Position numbers and translations under genes: made by a program. A DNA stretch of 64,000 bases from Roseihalotalea indica (GTDB lineage Bacteria > Bacteroidota > Bacteroidia > Cytophagales > Cyclobacteriaceae), in NCBI RefSeq assembly GCF_022458895.1, contig NZ_JAINFL010000011.1, positions 124,001 to 188,000 of the forward strand, read 5' to 3'. The notes below the pieces were generated by a model that was not told the origin of the DNA, searched no databases, and saw only the letters and a program-made list of their open reading frames with translations. Every line of letters begins with the position of its first letter. Position 1 is the first letter of the stretch. Shown in pieces: positions 30,278-40,053 of the stretch.

Positions 30278-31381
30278 TTACTCTTTTTCCAGGCTGACCG
30301 CATCTTCAATAAAAAGGCTGGCAATCTTGTAGTGGAAATCATCGTAATCTACATCGGATAGATTAGCCGCCATCGCCACAATGATGTTTTCTTCCCGATT
30401 GAACATAAACATGGTCGTGCCCCCCACCGAGCCGCCGGAATGACCGGTCCATCGGCGTCCGCTTTCATCAGTGCGATCGAACCAGCCAATGCCGTAGTTG
30501 GTGGGCCGCCCGTCGGTAGTTTTCTGAGAAGTGAAAAGTGCATCCAGCGTTTCGGCTTTCAGAAAGCCGGGCTCCATCAGCATCTTCCCGAAGTCGATCA
30601 GATCTTCGGTGGTGGAAAGGAAGCCGCCGCCAGCCCACTTGTAGCTATTATCAACCCAGGGAGCATTCTGAAGGGTATCATTCACCAGCACGTAGAAGTT
30701 GGTACGATTCTCAATGATCTTTTCAGGATAATCGGCCACGGTGTTTTCCATGTGCATGGGCTGGAATACCTCATTAACCATATACGTTATGAAGTTATCT
30801 TCGGCGGCTGACTCAATAGCCGCGCTGATCAGGTTCCAGCCGTAGCTGCTGTACGAATAGTCAGTTTCCGGCTCAAAGAGTAATGTATCCTCGGCAAAGA
30901 TGACCAGGCCTTCATCTACCGTTGCGTATCGCTGCGTGCTTAGAAATTCTTCGCCCCGATAATGACGGATGCCCGCTGTATGCCCGCCAAGCTGACGTAG
31001 TGTAACGTCATATTTCTTCTGAGGGAAGGACGGCACGTAGGTTTGAATGGGCTCATCCAGATCAAGTTTACCCGCCTCGTACAGCTGAGCCAGGGCAATA
31101 GAGGTAAATGATTTCGATACGCTACCAATGCGAAATTTGGTTTCCGCCGGATCGGTAGGCACTTTCAGCTCCAAGTCGGCATAACCAAAGCCTTCTGACC
31201 ACAACATCTCACCATCCTGATAGACGCTGATACAAAAACCGGGTATCTGCTGCTCTTCAACGAAAGCTCGGGCCATTTTCTTTGCTTCGGTAACACTAGC
31301 GGACTGTTGAGCATATCCGGATAGTTGAATAGCAAAAAAGACAGTTAGTAGAAGAGAGACGAATGTTATTCGAGTTTTCAT
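30278..31381 (-). CDS. Serine hydrolase of the beta-lactamase fold, LACTB-like
   Basis: A 367-residue exported enzyme with a signal peptide ending in SGYAQ. The nucleophile motif is S87-V-S-K90. The second motif reads YSYSSYGWN, with Ser where most relatives have Asn (YSNxGY); the same change is seen in LACTB-type proteases. The third motif is GHSGGSVGG. The longer frame adds nine residues before the Lys-Arg-containing true N-terminus. It may act as a peptidase or esterase; the peptidase neighbours favour the former. Confidence 0.86.
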   Translation of the reverse strand: MKTRITFVSLLLTVFFAIQLSGYAQQSASVTEAKKMARAFVEEQQIPGFCISVYQDGEMLWSEGFGYADLELKVPTDPAETKFRIGSVSKSFTSIALAQLYEAGKLDLDEPIQTYVPSFPQKKYDVTLRQLGGHTAGIRHYRGEEFLSTQRYATVDEGLVIFAEDTLLFEPETDYSYSSYGWNLISAAIESAAEDNFITYMVNEVFQPMHMENTVADYPEKIIENRTNFYVLVNDTLQNAPWVDNSYKWAGGGFLSTTEDLIDFGKMLMEPGFLKAETLDALFTSQKTTDGRPTNYGIGWFDRTDESGRRWTGHSGGSVGGTTMFMFNREENIIVAMAANLSDVDYDDFHYKIASLFIEDAVSLEKE

Positions 31382-31432
31382 ATTGAGGGTGTGATTGAGT
31401 GGATGCATTTGGCGATGGCTAAATAAACGTTC

Positions 31433-33574
31433 TTACTTCTGTTCGCCGGAGGCTTGTCCTTGGTCGCTGCCTAGGTGGCGGAGGAGGTAGTCCGCGATGG
31501 CGGCATTTACCTTTCGCTGGTTGGCGTGTTTCATGAAGTGGTGGGTATCGTCTACGATCACCATCGTTTCTAATGGCACCTCTTTTTTGCGCAGCCGCCC
31601 GACCAGATCGGTACTTTGGTGGAAGTTTACGTTGCGGTCATCGTCACCGTGAATGATCAGCACGGGTGAGGTCCAGGTATCCACGGATGATACGGGCGAG
31701 GACTCCCAGGCTACGTCCATGGCTTCTTTTAGGTCGGGAGCTTTTTCATAGTCCGACATATCAAAAGAGTACCGGCCTCCTACCCTATTATGCACGCCGT
31801 GAATATCCACTCCAGCGGCAAACAGATCGGAATCACGGCCGAGGGCCATGGCGGTGAGATAGCCACCGTAGGAGCCTCCATAAATTCCGATCCGGTCCGG
31901 GTCAACGAAAGATTGCTCGGCCAGCCATTCGCCTCCGGCTTTCACATCCTGATACTCAGAGGCACCGCGTGACCCTCCATCTACTGGCTTATGAAAATCG
32001 TAGCCGTAACCAATACCCAGGCGGTAATTCACCGAAAGCACCACAAAACCCTGACTAGCCAGATACTGATTCATGGCGTAAGCATTGGAGTAGTAAGAAG
32101 AGTAATGCCAGCCCAACAGCATTTGCCGAGGCGGACCACCGTGCACATAAATGATAGCCGGTTTCTTATCCGGACCTTCGGCTGACTGAAAGAGTGTGGC
32201 ATGAATTTGCGTACCATCAGGGGCTTCGTATACAACCTGCTCGGGCACCACCAGTTGTTCCGTAGGGAAATCATCGGGAACCATATCTTCTCCCAGCAGC
32301 GTAACTTCTCTACTCTCTAATTCCATTACTGCCGGTAAAGGTGGGCGCTGGGCAGTGGCACTCAGGTATACCAGGTCATTTTCTTTGGTAAGCACCGGTG
32401 TCCACTCGTTGCCATCTCCGGGCGTCATGACTTGGGCATTCGCTTTATCAACTGAAACCTTTATAATATGGCGACGGTCAATATCCAGTTCGTCCGGTCC
32501 GGTATTGGCACAGAACACCAGTGATTTTTTATCCGGGCTCAGTGTGATGTACTCGGCCATATAATCTCCGAGAGTCAACAACAGCGGTTCACCACCCTGT
32601 TCATCGATACTGTACAAATGAGGCCAGCCATCGTGATACGAGAGAAAAACTACGTGGCCATCTGCATAATGAAGGTTAAAGCCTCCCTGCGTGCTTGGTA
32701 CTGAACCGGGCATGGTATTGGGCGATTGCCATAACTCCGCTACCTCTCCGCTATTAACATCAGCCAGCATTACGGACCAGGGACGAGGAATAGCGGCTAA
32801 AATTGAATCCGGCTCTCCTGCATCGGTTGGCATACGAACAAAAGCCAGCGCCTGACCATCGGGCGACCAGCGAGGTTCCCGGTCTTGATCGAATGAAGGC
32901 GCAATCCACTGAATTTGCGTGCTGTCGTTTTCGTAGATGCCAATGTAAGAGTGATCGTCCCGGTCAGAACGGAAGGCTAGTTTTGAGCCGTCGGGCGACC
33001 AGACCGGCGACTCGCTTTCCCCGCCTGCGGAGAAGAGCTGTGAAGCTTCTTTTTCCCCATCGATAGGTACTGTCCAGACCTGATCATCTTTTATAAAAGC
33101 TATGGTTTTGCTATCGGGGGAAATGGCCGGTGATATTCCTTCGCCCAACGCCACCGGTTCGCCACCCTCAAACGGAATGCTCCATAACTGTACTTTGGGT
33201 AGCTTCGGCATAGATGAAGGATTTACCGGACGGGCGTCATCCCAATTACTACCAAAGTCTCCTCCCCGAATATACACCACCCAATTTCCATCAGGCGATA
33301 CCATGAGTGAGGAAATCTCCTGTCCATCGTCTTTGGAGTAGGATGTGATTTGGCGAGGCTCGAAATCCGGCCCTTCCGCTACGAAGATATTTCGTCGGCC
33401 AGAGGCATTGACCGCCCAGGCTATTTTATTGTCCCCACCCGCCGTTAGCTCATTGGGAAACGGATAGGAGGTAATCTGATCTAAGGTAAAATCAGCTTGC
33501 TGAGCCAGCGTTAATGTGGAGGAAATCAGTAAGACTACCGGGATCAAACGAAAAGGAAACAACTTTGCGATCAT
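31433..33574 (-). CDS. S9-family prolyl oligopeptidase-type peptidase
   Basis: A 713-residue exported enzyme with a signal peptide ending in LTLAQQ. The first two thirds form a beta-propeller with repeated PD40-like units (SPDGNWVVYIRG, SPDGSKLAFRSD, SPDGQALAFVR, SPDKKSLVFC). The C-terminal alpha/beta-hydrolase domain has YVHGGPPRQM, the nucleophile elbow GGSYGG with S568, the Asp in IIHGDDDRNV and the His in DTHHFM. It resembles dipeptidyl or acylaminoacyl peptidases that cleave short peptides. The LACTB-like gene follows 51 bp later. Confidence 0.9.
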   Translation of the reverse strand: MIAKLFPFRLIPVVLLISSTLTLAQQADFTLDQITSYPFPNELTAGGDNKIAWAVNASGRRNIFVAEGPDFEPRQITSYSKDDGQEISSLMVSPDGNWVVYIRGGDFGSNWDDARPVNPSSMPKLPKVQLWSIPFEGGEPVALGEGISPAISPDSKTIAFIKDDQVWTVPIDGEKEASQLFSAGGESESPVWSPDGSKLAFRSDRDDHSYIGIYENDSTQIQWIAPSFDQDREPRWSPDGQALAFVRMPTDAGEPDSILAAIPRPWSVMLADVNSGEVAELWQSPNTMPGSVPSTQGGFNLHYADGHVVFLSYHDGWPHLYSIDEQGGEPLLLTLGDYMAEYITLSPDKKSLVFCANTGPDELDIDRRHIIKVSVDKANAQVMTPGDGNEWTPVLTKENDLVYLSATAQRPPLPAVMELESREVTLLGEDMVPDDFPTEQLVVPEQVVYEAPDGTQIHATLFQSAEGPDKKPAIIYVHGGPPRQMLLGWHYSSYYSNAYAMNQYLASQGFVVLSVNYRLGIGYGYDFHKPVDGGSRGASEYQDVKAGGEWLAEQSFVDPDRIGIYGGSYGGYLTAMALGRDSDLFAAGVDIHGVHNRVGGRYSFDMSDYEKAPDLKEAMDVAWESSPVSSVDTWTSPVLIIHGDDDRNVNFHQSTDLVGRLRKKEVPLETMVIVDDTHHFMKHANQRKVNAAIADYLLRHLGSDQGQASGEQK

Positions 33575-33891
33575 GGCAGGTCAGGGGTAAAGGATGATTA
33601 ATGAATGATAACTTATGATTAATGCTAAGTTGATTTTTATTTTTGATGCTATGGTGCGAAAGCTATAATTAGTTTGCTTTCAACCTTCTTCCATTAACAA
33701 TAGAGTAGATACAGAATCATACTAACCATATTATCAACAGAACGCTTTATAGATTTTTATTTGGCTATTCGCAAGAAGTTCAATATAAATATTGGAAACA
33801 AGAATTATTCAGCTAATCTTTCATAAGTAAATCTATTGACCATATCATACGCATTCAACCTCGCTGGCACTCATCATTTAAGAAGCAAATT
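33575..33891. other. Intergenic region, AT-rich
   Basis: A 317-bp stretch between two minus-strand genes, rich in A and T. It starts with a partly repetitive TGATTAATG/TGATAACTTATGATTAATG run at 33593-33622. I see no gene, clear terminator or recognised regulatory element. It must hold the promoter of the S9 peptidase gene. Confidence 0.4.
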
Positions 33892-35997
33892 TTACCGTAT
33901 GCCGTATACCGGAAATTCCGTGATGCGAAGGGTGGTGCAGCCATAGGGAACCAGCGTAATCTCAGTGGTTTGATCTCCAGGTACGCGCTCTCCCCACCAG
34001 GCAGGGAAAACAGGAGCGCTGTTCACCAGCTTCCACTCGGGTACGCGCGCGCCTCGCATTTTGAGTTCAATGGGCGCATTCTCCAGATTCCAGGGATACT
34101 CTCCCTCCCATTCTTTCTCAATAACTTCTACTGACTCAGTCAGATTGTTAATATCTTCTTCAAACAGGGCATAGTTCCAGTCATCCAGAGCAGTTACTTC
34201 CTGAAATTCCCGGTATCCATCGTGGCGGTCTTTGGACTTCTTCTCATCGCGTATTTTCAGAGCATACACCAAAGGACCACGCTCAATGGCGGTAGCAAAA
34301 TTATACCACTGCGATGTTTTTAACTCCATCGCCAGGGTCAGTACTACTTCATCGCCATCCTGCCACTCTCGCTCAATTGCAGCTATCTGATTCTGTACAG
34401 CTCCGTTCCAGGTTTCACCATTGATGGTAACTGCTGCGTGCTGAGCCCAACCCGGAATTCGCAGATGAAATGGAAACGTCGCTGCCTCGCTGAGCGATAA
34501 GGTAAATTGCACTTCTTCCCGGAACGGAAAACCGGTTTCTTCGGTCACTTCCAAATCCACATTGTCCGCTACTTTCAAAGTGACCTGACTGGGGGCGTAC
34601 AGTAAGGCAGCCACTCCTCCATCGGCGGTAGCATACCACAGATTTTGCACGTACTTGGGCCAGGACTGATGCATGTTTGAGGTACAGCAGGGATAACCTG
34701 TCAGAGTACCAAACACAAAGTCGGTTCCCCGATGGTTTGCCGTTTCAAAAGAGGTTTCCAGTTCATCGGTCAGGGCTACCTGGTTGGCGGCCTGAAAGTA
34801 CTGGCGCGACATGAAGTCGTCGGAAGCCTGAGTAGGCAAAGCGTTGTAGGTGATCTTCTCGAGCTGATCAGCAAACTCCATATCGCCGGTGATGGTGAGC
34901 ATGGTTTCCAGGGAGAACATCTCTTCGGCAATCGAACAGAACTCTACACCCTGCACCGGATTATTACCGTGCAACGGTTCATCGCCGCCGTACATACCCT
35001 GGGGCTGCCCGTGGTATTTCTTTACATCCAGCAAGGCTTTTTTCACCGCCTGCTGATGCTTTTCATCAGGCTGCTGCTGATCATACACGATAGGTTGCTT
35101 CAGTCCCTGGGCAAAGTTTACGCAGTGCATTCCGCCAATTTTAGAAACCGTAAGCGATTCAATTTCTTCAGGATCAAAAGGGTAACGCTGCATCCGGGCG
35201 TAGTGCCAGGGTGAGACAGGATCGTTATAGTTTTCGTCGTTCAGGAAAATGGTTGTCCACGGAAAGGTTTGTTCAGCAATGATGTTGCCTAAATCCAGCA
35301 GAAAGGCATCGCCGGTGATGTTGTAGAGCCAGTACACCACTTGCAGGTTATCACCACCTCGTCGGTTAGCCCAGAGTGTCCAGTGGTCGAGCGGGGTGTT
35401 GGGTAGCTCCTGTAGCTGATACCGGAAGTAGTTGGTCAGCACCGTGATAACGCGTTCGTCGCCCGTGGCATCGTAGTATTGTTGGAGAATTTTGAGCATT
35501 ACCATCTTGGGCCACCAATCGCGCCGCATGCTACGTTGCAGCCCCGGTTCGTACTTCGGTTCCTCTACGAAGGGTGTGGGGCCGATGTAGCCGCTTTCCG
35601 CCTGATGGGTGAGCGTCCACTCTACCCAGGGTTGTACTTTAGCTTTAAGTTTTTCATCATCCAGAATGTAAGCCAGGGGTAGCAACCCGTCAATCCAGTA
35701 AGGCCCACGTTCCCAACCGTCGCCATCACCGCCCAGCCAGCCGTTGCGTTTGCCCATCACTTCGGGGTAAATAGAATCCAGTTTGCCGGTCATACCGTCG
35801 CGCATGCGGTGCAGTTGATCCAGCAGCCAGCCTTGGGGTTGAATGCTGCCCAGCGGCAACTCCAGGTAGGGTTTTTCGGTTAATGGTGCCCGGTTTTGCC
35901 GGTAAGGGGTTAGGGAATTTCTATCAGTTGACTGGCCTTCTACTTTTCCGGGAATGAGTCCGGCCATGAGTAGAAGCAGTCCGACAAGATTTTTCAT
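33892..35997 (-). CDS. Glycoside hydrolase family 127-type (DUF1680) enzyme, beta-L-arabinofuranosidase-like
   Basis: A 701-residue exported protein with a signal peptide ending in VEGQ. An (alpha/alpha)6 barrel opens with PLGSIQPQGWLLDQLHRMRDG and GGDGDGWERGPYWIDGLLPLAY. The zinc-thiolate active site of GH127 can be read: E352-F-C354 in GVEFCSIAEEM and the Cys pair C437-C438 in GYPCCTSNMHQSWPKYVQ. These correspond to Glu338, Cys340, Cys417 and Cys418 of the Bifidobacterium enzyme. C-terminal beta-sandwiches follow. Related families (GH146 and others) share this site, so the sugar may not be arabinose. Confidence 0.85.
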   Translation of the reverse strand: MKNLVGLLLLMAGLIPGKVEGQSTDRNSLTPYRQNRAPLTEKPYLELPLGSIQPQGWLLDQLHRMRDGMTGKLDSIYPEVMGKRNGWLGGDGDGWERGPYWIDGLLPLAYILDDEKLKAKVQPWVEWTLTHQAESGYIGPTPFVEEPKYEPGLQRSMRRDWWPKMVMLKILQQYYDATGDERVITVLTNYFRYQLQELPNTPLDHWTLWANRRGGDNLQVVYWLYNITGDAFLLDLGNIIAEQTFPWTTIFLNDENYNDPVSPWHYARMQRYPFDPEEIESLTVSKIGGMHCVNFAQGLKQPIVYDQQQPDEKHQQAVKKALLDVKKYHGQPQGMYGGDEPLHGNNPVQGVEFCSIAEEMFSLETMLTITGDMEFADQLEKITYNALPTQASDDFMSRQYFQAANQVALTDELETSFETANHRGTDFVFGTLTGYPCCTSNMHQSWPKYVQNLWYATADGGVAALLYAPSQVTLKVADNVDLEVTEETGFPFREEVQFTLSLSEAATFPFHLRIPGWAQHAAVTINGETWNGAVQNQIAAIEREWQDGDEVVLTLAMELKTSQWYNFATAIERGPLVYALKIRDEKKSKDRHDGYREFQEVTALDDWNYALFEEDINNLTESVEVIEKEWEGEYPWNLENAPIELKMRGARVPEWKLVNSAPVFPAWWGERVPGDQTTEITLVPYGCTTLRITEFPVYGIR

Positions 35998-36073
35998 TTC
36001 TTCTGATTGTGTAGTAAAACAAGGAAGTTAATAACACCTGCTCATACTACGTAACAGGTGCTTAAATTTCTGC

Positions 36074-36224
36074 ATGTATTCCCTATCAGAAAAATTTATT
36101 TTTCAATAGACTAAAGATTATTACGGTTGATTTTGCATGTGATGTTTCGCCCTACTCAGAGTCCTCTTCGAGTGACTCTGAGTGGGGCGAATGTATTCCC
36201 TGTCAGAAAAATTATTTTCAATGA
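36074..36224. repeat. Direct repeats flanking a 17-bp hairpin
   Basis: Two near-identical stretches of about 34 nt start ATGTATTCCCTRTCAGAAAA, at 36074 and at 36191, 117 bp apart. Between them a 17-bp stem with one G-T pair (36147-36163 / 36174-36190; core CGCCC..ACTCAGAGTC) has a 10-nt loop. The right copy runs into the stop codon of the small secreted protein gene. No T run follows the hairpin on either strand. Confidence 0.6.
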
Positions 36225-36565
36225 TTAGAGCTTCCTGAGCTTGGTATCAGGGGAGCATCGGTAATAATTTCCAGCGCTTGTTCTTCTGTAAAACCCGCGT
36301 TTACTAATGCTTGGTGATATTTTTTATTGAGTTTGGCAATTCGCTCAATAACATCGGAAGTTTCGTAATACTCAAGTTGCCCTTCTATCACGGACTGCAT
36401 GGTAAAAGTGTACATTTGTTTCATCCGCTGGCTATCCAACCCTCCTACCTGAAAGTCAGTAGAAGCTTTAGCGTCTGTATCTTCGGCCTTATTCTGGTTT
36501 TGCGCACACGCAGGAATTGTGGCGAATGAGCATATGAAAAAGAATGAGATAATTGTAAGTTTCAT
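36218..36565 (-). CDS. Small secreted hypothetical protein
   Basis: A 115-residue protein with a signal peptide ending in CAQNQ. Its helical, charged mature part (DSQRMKQMYTFTMQSVIEG, VIERIAKLNKKYHQALVNAGF) ends with EEQALEIITDAPL. The last segment looks like a small helical hairpin of the kind seen in periplasmic proteins that track metal or envelope stress, but no family was recognised. It lies between the GH127 gene and a serine hydrolase, all on the minus strand. Confidence 0.6.
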   Translation of the reverse strand: MKLTIISFFFICSFATIPACAQNQNKAEDTDAKASTDFQVGGLDSQRMKQMYTFTMQSVIEGQLEYYETSDVIERIAKLNKKYHQALVNAGFTEEQALEIITDAPLIPSSGSSNH

Positions 36566-36655
36566 AGGTTGTGGGTTATTGGGTTTTATGCCCGGTTATT
36601 AAAATTATTAAAAAAATAAATATCTGTATAGGAATTAGCAACTGGATGAAGCTTT

Positions 36656-37972
36656 CTACTCCTTGGTCAGTTCAAAGCTCCGCCCGGCCTGGTTTAAGAC
36701 CAGTTTATCCTCAGCAGGAAAAAATTCTATCTTCAATCCTGCCTGATCGAATTTGAACTCAGTAGGTCCGATGGCGTCCAGTCGAAACTCCGGCTGTCCG
36801 GTACCCTGACCAATGAGTGTACTGCCTTTTTTAGTAATAGTCAGTTTTATGGGAAAGTCCGGACTGGAATACACCCCCAGAAATTCATCCAGGTCTTCAG
36901 GCTCCAGCGTCAGGGCTGGTTTGAACTCCGGTAGCGTATAGTCTTTTCCGAAATAGATGCTCAATACCCCAATCAGAATATCGTTCATAGGCATCACCGC
37001 CCCATTCGTGGTATAGGCGATGGATACTTTTTCCTGAGGAAAATAAAAAGCGTTAGACTGAAATCCATCAATACCCCCAGCGTGCCCCAAAGCTTTTTTA
37101 TCGTAGAAAGGAACCTGCATCAAACCCAAACCGTACCCGTCCTGAATGTCAGTCATTTTTGCCAGCGAGCTTTCGGAGACCACTTTATTGGAAAAAAGGC
37201 AGTTGAGAAACCTGTTTAAATCGGTAGGGTTGGAGACCATAGCTCCGGCTCCTACCGGAACGGACATGTCCGTTTCAGTAGCCAACTCCCATTCCCCAAA
37301 GTTAGTGTATGACTTCGCTTCGTTGTTCTCTACTGATATTTTAGAGCCATAATAGGTATTGTTTAGCGCACAAGGCTCACAGACTCTTTCCTGCACAATA
37401 TCACGAAAGTCTTTTTCCTCAATCTGCTCGGCAATGTAGGAGAGCAACACATAATTGGCATTGGAGTATTCATACTTTGAGCCGGGTTCAAAGGCACTTC
37501 CGAAACTCACAATTTTCTTCACCAGCTCCTCTCTAATAATGGGCTGTTCCATCCAAGATTGATAATCTTCGGAATTGGTGAAGTTAAAAATACCGCTTCG
37601 GTGTCGTAACATCTGCTCCATCGTAATCTCACTGGCATGGGTTACCTGGGGGTAGAATTCCGAGAGCCTGGTGTCTAACGTCAGCTTACCCTCTTCAACC
37701 AACTGCATGATAATGGCTGCCGTAAATGTTTTAGAAATCGAGCCAATCCGGTATTTGGTTTGAGAATTTGCTTTCACGTTATCCTCAATACTGGCATAAC
37801 CGAAAGCGTGCTGATACACCTCGTTTCCTTCACTAAAAAGCGACAGGCTCCCCATCCCCTGGTCGTTCTCTTCAATCAGCGTGAATAGGCGATCCATTTT
37901 TTGCTTGTCAAAATCCTGACAATAGGTATTCATAGAAATAAAGATGGCCAAACTTAGAACTTTGAGTTTCAT
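36656..37972 (-). CDS. Serine hydrolase (beta-lactamase/class C PBP family)
   Basis: A 438-residue exported protein with a signal peptide ending in NTYCQ. Active-site motifs are S78-I-S-K81, YEYSNANYVLL and LGHAGGIDG. A C-terminal beta-barrel-like domain of about 100 residues (DEFLGVYSSPDFPIKLTITKKG) is of the DUF3471/lipocalin type often attached to such enzymes. A start four codons upstream (37984) is possible. It probably cleaves a D-amino acid amide or an ester outside the cytoplasm. Confidence 0.87.
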   Translation of the reverse strand: MKLKVLSLAIFISMNTYCQDFDKQKMDRLFTLIEENDQGMGSLSLFSEGNEVYQHAFGYASIEDNVKANSQTKYRIGSISKTFTAAIIMQLVEEGKLTLDTRLSEFYPQVTHASEITMEQMLRHRSGIFNFTNSEDYQSWMEQPIIREELVKKIVSFGSAFEPGSKYEYSNANYVLLSYIAEQIEEKDFRDIVQERVCEPCALNNTYYGSKISVENNEAKSYTNFGEWELATETDMSVPVGAGAMVSNPTDLNRFLNCLFSNKVVSESSLAKMTDIQDGYGLGLMQVPFYDKKALGHAGGIDGFQSNAFYFPQEKVSIAYTTNGAVMPMNDILIGVLSIYFGKDYTLPEFKPALTLEPEDLDEFLGVYSSPDFPIKLTITKKGSTLIGQGTGQPEFRLDAIGPTEFKFDQAGLKIEFFPAEDKLVLNQAGRSFELTKE

Positions 37973-38174
37973 GCTTTTATACATTAGCGTTTATTCGATC
38001 ATTATGGAAGAAGCCTTTTCCTTTTGAAAATCTTATCCGACCGGGTAGGTAAGCGTTACGGGAGGCAGTCAGCAGGAAGTTGTATAGAAGATTGGCCTCC
38101 TGCTTCCTGGTACATGTTTCAAAGAAAACCAGAATCATGTTTGTTAGGGGACTCATGGGGTGCATTTAGCATTA

Positions 38175-38783
38175 CTACTTTAGTTGTTCTACCAGCTCCA
38201 GACGTTTTACAATAGAATTCATTTTTAGAATGGTTCCGGGAGATAATACCGCATTGGCACCAATTTTAGCGTGATCTCCTACCAATGAACCAAACTTATG
38301 TACTCCAGTGGCTATCCTCTGCCCGTCTACCAGCACGTCAATGGTCTTATCCGTCCGTTCATTGTAATGATTAGCCGCAATGGAGCCTGCTTCAAAATTC
38401 ACATGGCTCCCGATGATACTATTTCCAATATAATTAAAATGCGCAATAGAAGTGTTTGAGCAGATGATACTGCTTTTAATCTCTGCCCCCGGACCAATTT
38501 TGACATTCTTATCCAGAAACACTCCTTCCCGAAAATAAGCATTTGCGCCAATGAAGCAGTCCGCCTGGATAATCATGGGTGCTTTCAGCATCACGTTCCG
38601 CTCAATCACGGCACTCTGGTGGATGGCAATGCCATTTTCAATGATGAAATGATGGGGGCTTAGCTCAGCCATTGCGCTGATTAGTACCTCCTTAAGATGA
38701 GCGGTAATAAGCCAGGGTAGATTTGCTTTTACAGAATCAAGCAGGGAAGGAAAAGAAGCAATGTATTGGCTGAGATCAATCAT
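38175..38783 (-). CDS. Left-handed beta-helix acyltransferase, GlmU C-domain-like
   Basis: A 202-residue cytoplasmic protein. From about residue 50 it shows hexapeptide repeats (IHQSAVIERNVMLKAPMII, IGANAYFREGVFLDKNVKIG, IGSHVNFEAGSIAANH) that form a left-handed beta helix. The HFNYIGNSIIGSHVNFEAG stretch matches the acetyltransferase half of GlmU and related nucleotide-sugar enzymes. The nucleotidyltransferase half is absent, so it is a stand-alone acyltransferase or a regulatory homologue. It is not obviously linked to its neighbours. Confidence 0.8.
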   Translation of the reverse strand: MIDLSQYIASFPSLLDSVKANLPWLITAHLKEVLISAMAELSPHHFIIENGIAIHQSAVIERNVMLKAPMIIQADCFIGANAYFREGVFLDKNVKIGPGAEIKSSIICSNTSIAHFNYIGNSIIGSHVNFEAGSIAANHYNERTDKTIDVLVDGQRIATGVHKFGSLVGDHAKIGANAVLSPGTILKMNSIVKRLELVEQLK

Positions 38784-38924
38784 AGGTTATTAGTAGCGGT
38801 CAGGATGAAAATGCGTTATATATAAAAACTTCATGGGTATTGCGCAGACAGAATCGCAAGTCAGACCAAGATACCCAACTCAAGCGATAAAATGTAATCG
38901 ATGGGCTTCCTGATTTCCCGTAGT

Positions 38925-39878
38925 CTAGGTAGCGCTTTCAATCCAATCAATGGCCTCTGTTATGCAATCTTCGGATAGGCATTCCACCTCCGGATAAACT
39001 CCATCGGGCACACTGTTTTTATTTATATCGCAATACTCCTCTACCGCCAATAGTAACAAAGCATTGCTTTTGAAGGTCATTAGCTGTAAATGGGAGGTCT
39101 TGCCCCGAGTACGGGTGCCGAACACTCTGGTGCTATCCTGAAACATGAAGGCCAGGGCAAGAAATTCTCCGGCACTTACGGTATTGTTGCTCGTTAACAC
39201 GGCCACTTTTTTATCATGATTGCTCAGTGAGCGTTCACAGATCAGTGTATCAATTAAAACATCACCAAAGTAAAACCGGTCATTTTTGCAAACGATGGTT
39301 CGGAGTTCATTCTGATTATTGCGGGATAGACCCACCAGCGTATCGCTAAACAAGGGCGCTAGTCCCAGACATTCGCTGCCAAGCTTCCCCCCGGAATTTT
39401 CTCTCAGATCAATAATCCAACCTGACAATGCCGCTGACTTGTCAAGGTCCAGTAAAGCTTTTCGGATGACCGATGAATACTGATGCGTGATACTATCGTT
39501 CGCCACCAAACCCGGCAGCTTTAGATAACCGATGCTATCTCCCACAATATCAGTCTTTATTTGAGGAATACTGATGGTATCCGTACTCAAACGATTGGGA
39601 GTAGTAGCATCCACAAATACGCTGTGCCCGTCATCAATAAGCTCAACAGTATACTTGATTGCATCGTAGGCATCCTGATTAGAAGCAAAGCGCGTAATAG
39701 AATCCTTCACATCCTGCTTCAGAGCTGCCCAGTTAATATCATTCTTTTTAATGGATTCCTGCTTTATAATCTCAAATGCCTGCTCAAAGAATGCCTCGTA
39801 GGTCCACTCGGGTTCTTTGGTGTTTTGGCAGGCGCTCAATAGCAGAGTCAATACAAATAGATAAATAGTCAGCTTCAT
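38925..39878 (-). CDS. S41-family protease (lipoprotein)
   Basis: A 317-residue protein with a clear lipobox (LLLSAC, Cys 17). An N-terminal helical part (YDAIKYTVELIDDGHSVFVD) leads into the tail-specific-protease catalytic domain, with no PDZ domain visible between. Signatures: GWIIDLRENSGGKLG, the nucleophile Ser in NNTVSAGEFLALAFM and RTRGKTS, whose Lys would be the base. Such proteases degrade misfolded or tagged exported proteins. This one is short and anchored in a membrane. Confidence 0.87.
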   Translation of the reverse strand: MKLTIYLFVLTLLLSACQNTKEPEWTYEAFFEQAFEIIKQESIKKNDINWAALKQDVKDSITRFASNQDAYDAIKYTVELIDDGHSVFVDATTPNRLSTDTISIPQIKTDIVGDSIGYLKLPGLVANDSITHQYSSVIRKALLDLDKSAALSGWIIDLRENSGGKLGSECLGLAPLFSDTLVGLSRNNQNELRTIVCKNDRFYFGDVLIDTLICERSLSNHDKKVAVLTSNNTVSAGEFLALAFMFQDSTRVFGTRTRGKTSHLQLMTFKSNALLLLAVEEYCDINKNSVPDGVYPEVECLSEDCITEAIDWIESAT

Positions 39879-40053
39879 ATGAATTTTGCTTCAGGCTATT
39901 AGCTTAACTTACACTTTACCTGCCATGTCCGCAAATGTTCTCTCAGTATTGAGAGGATTTGCTTAGCTTCTTTTTCATTGGCCCCCTTTATAACTTTTGG
40001 GTAACAGGTAAGTTAAAACTCATGAGAAAAATGATTACCGACCAGCTACATCA

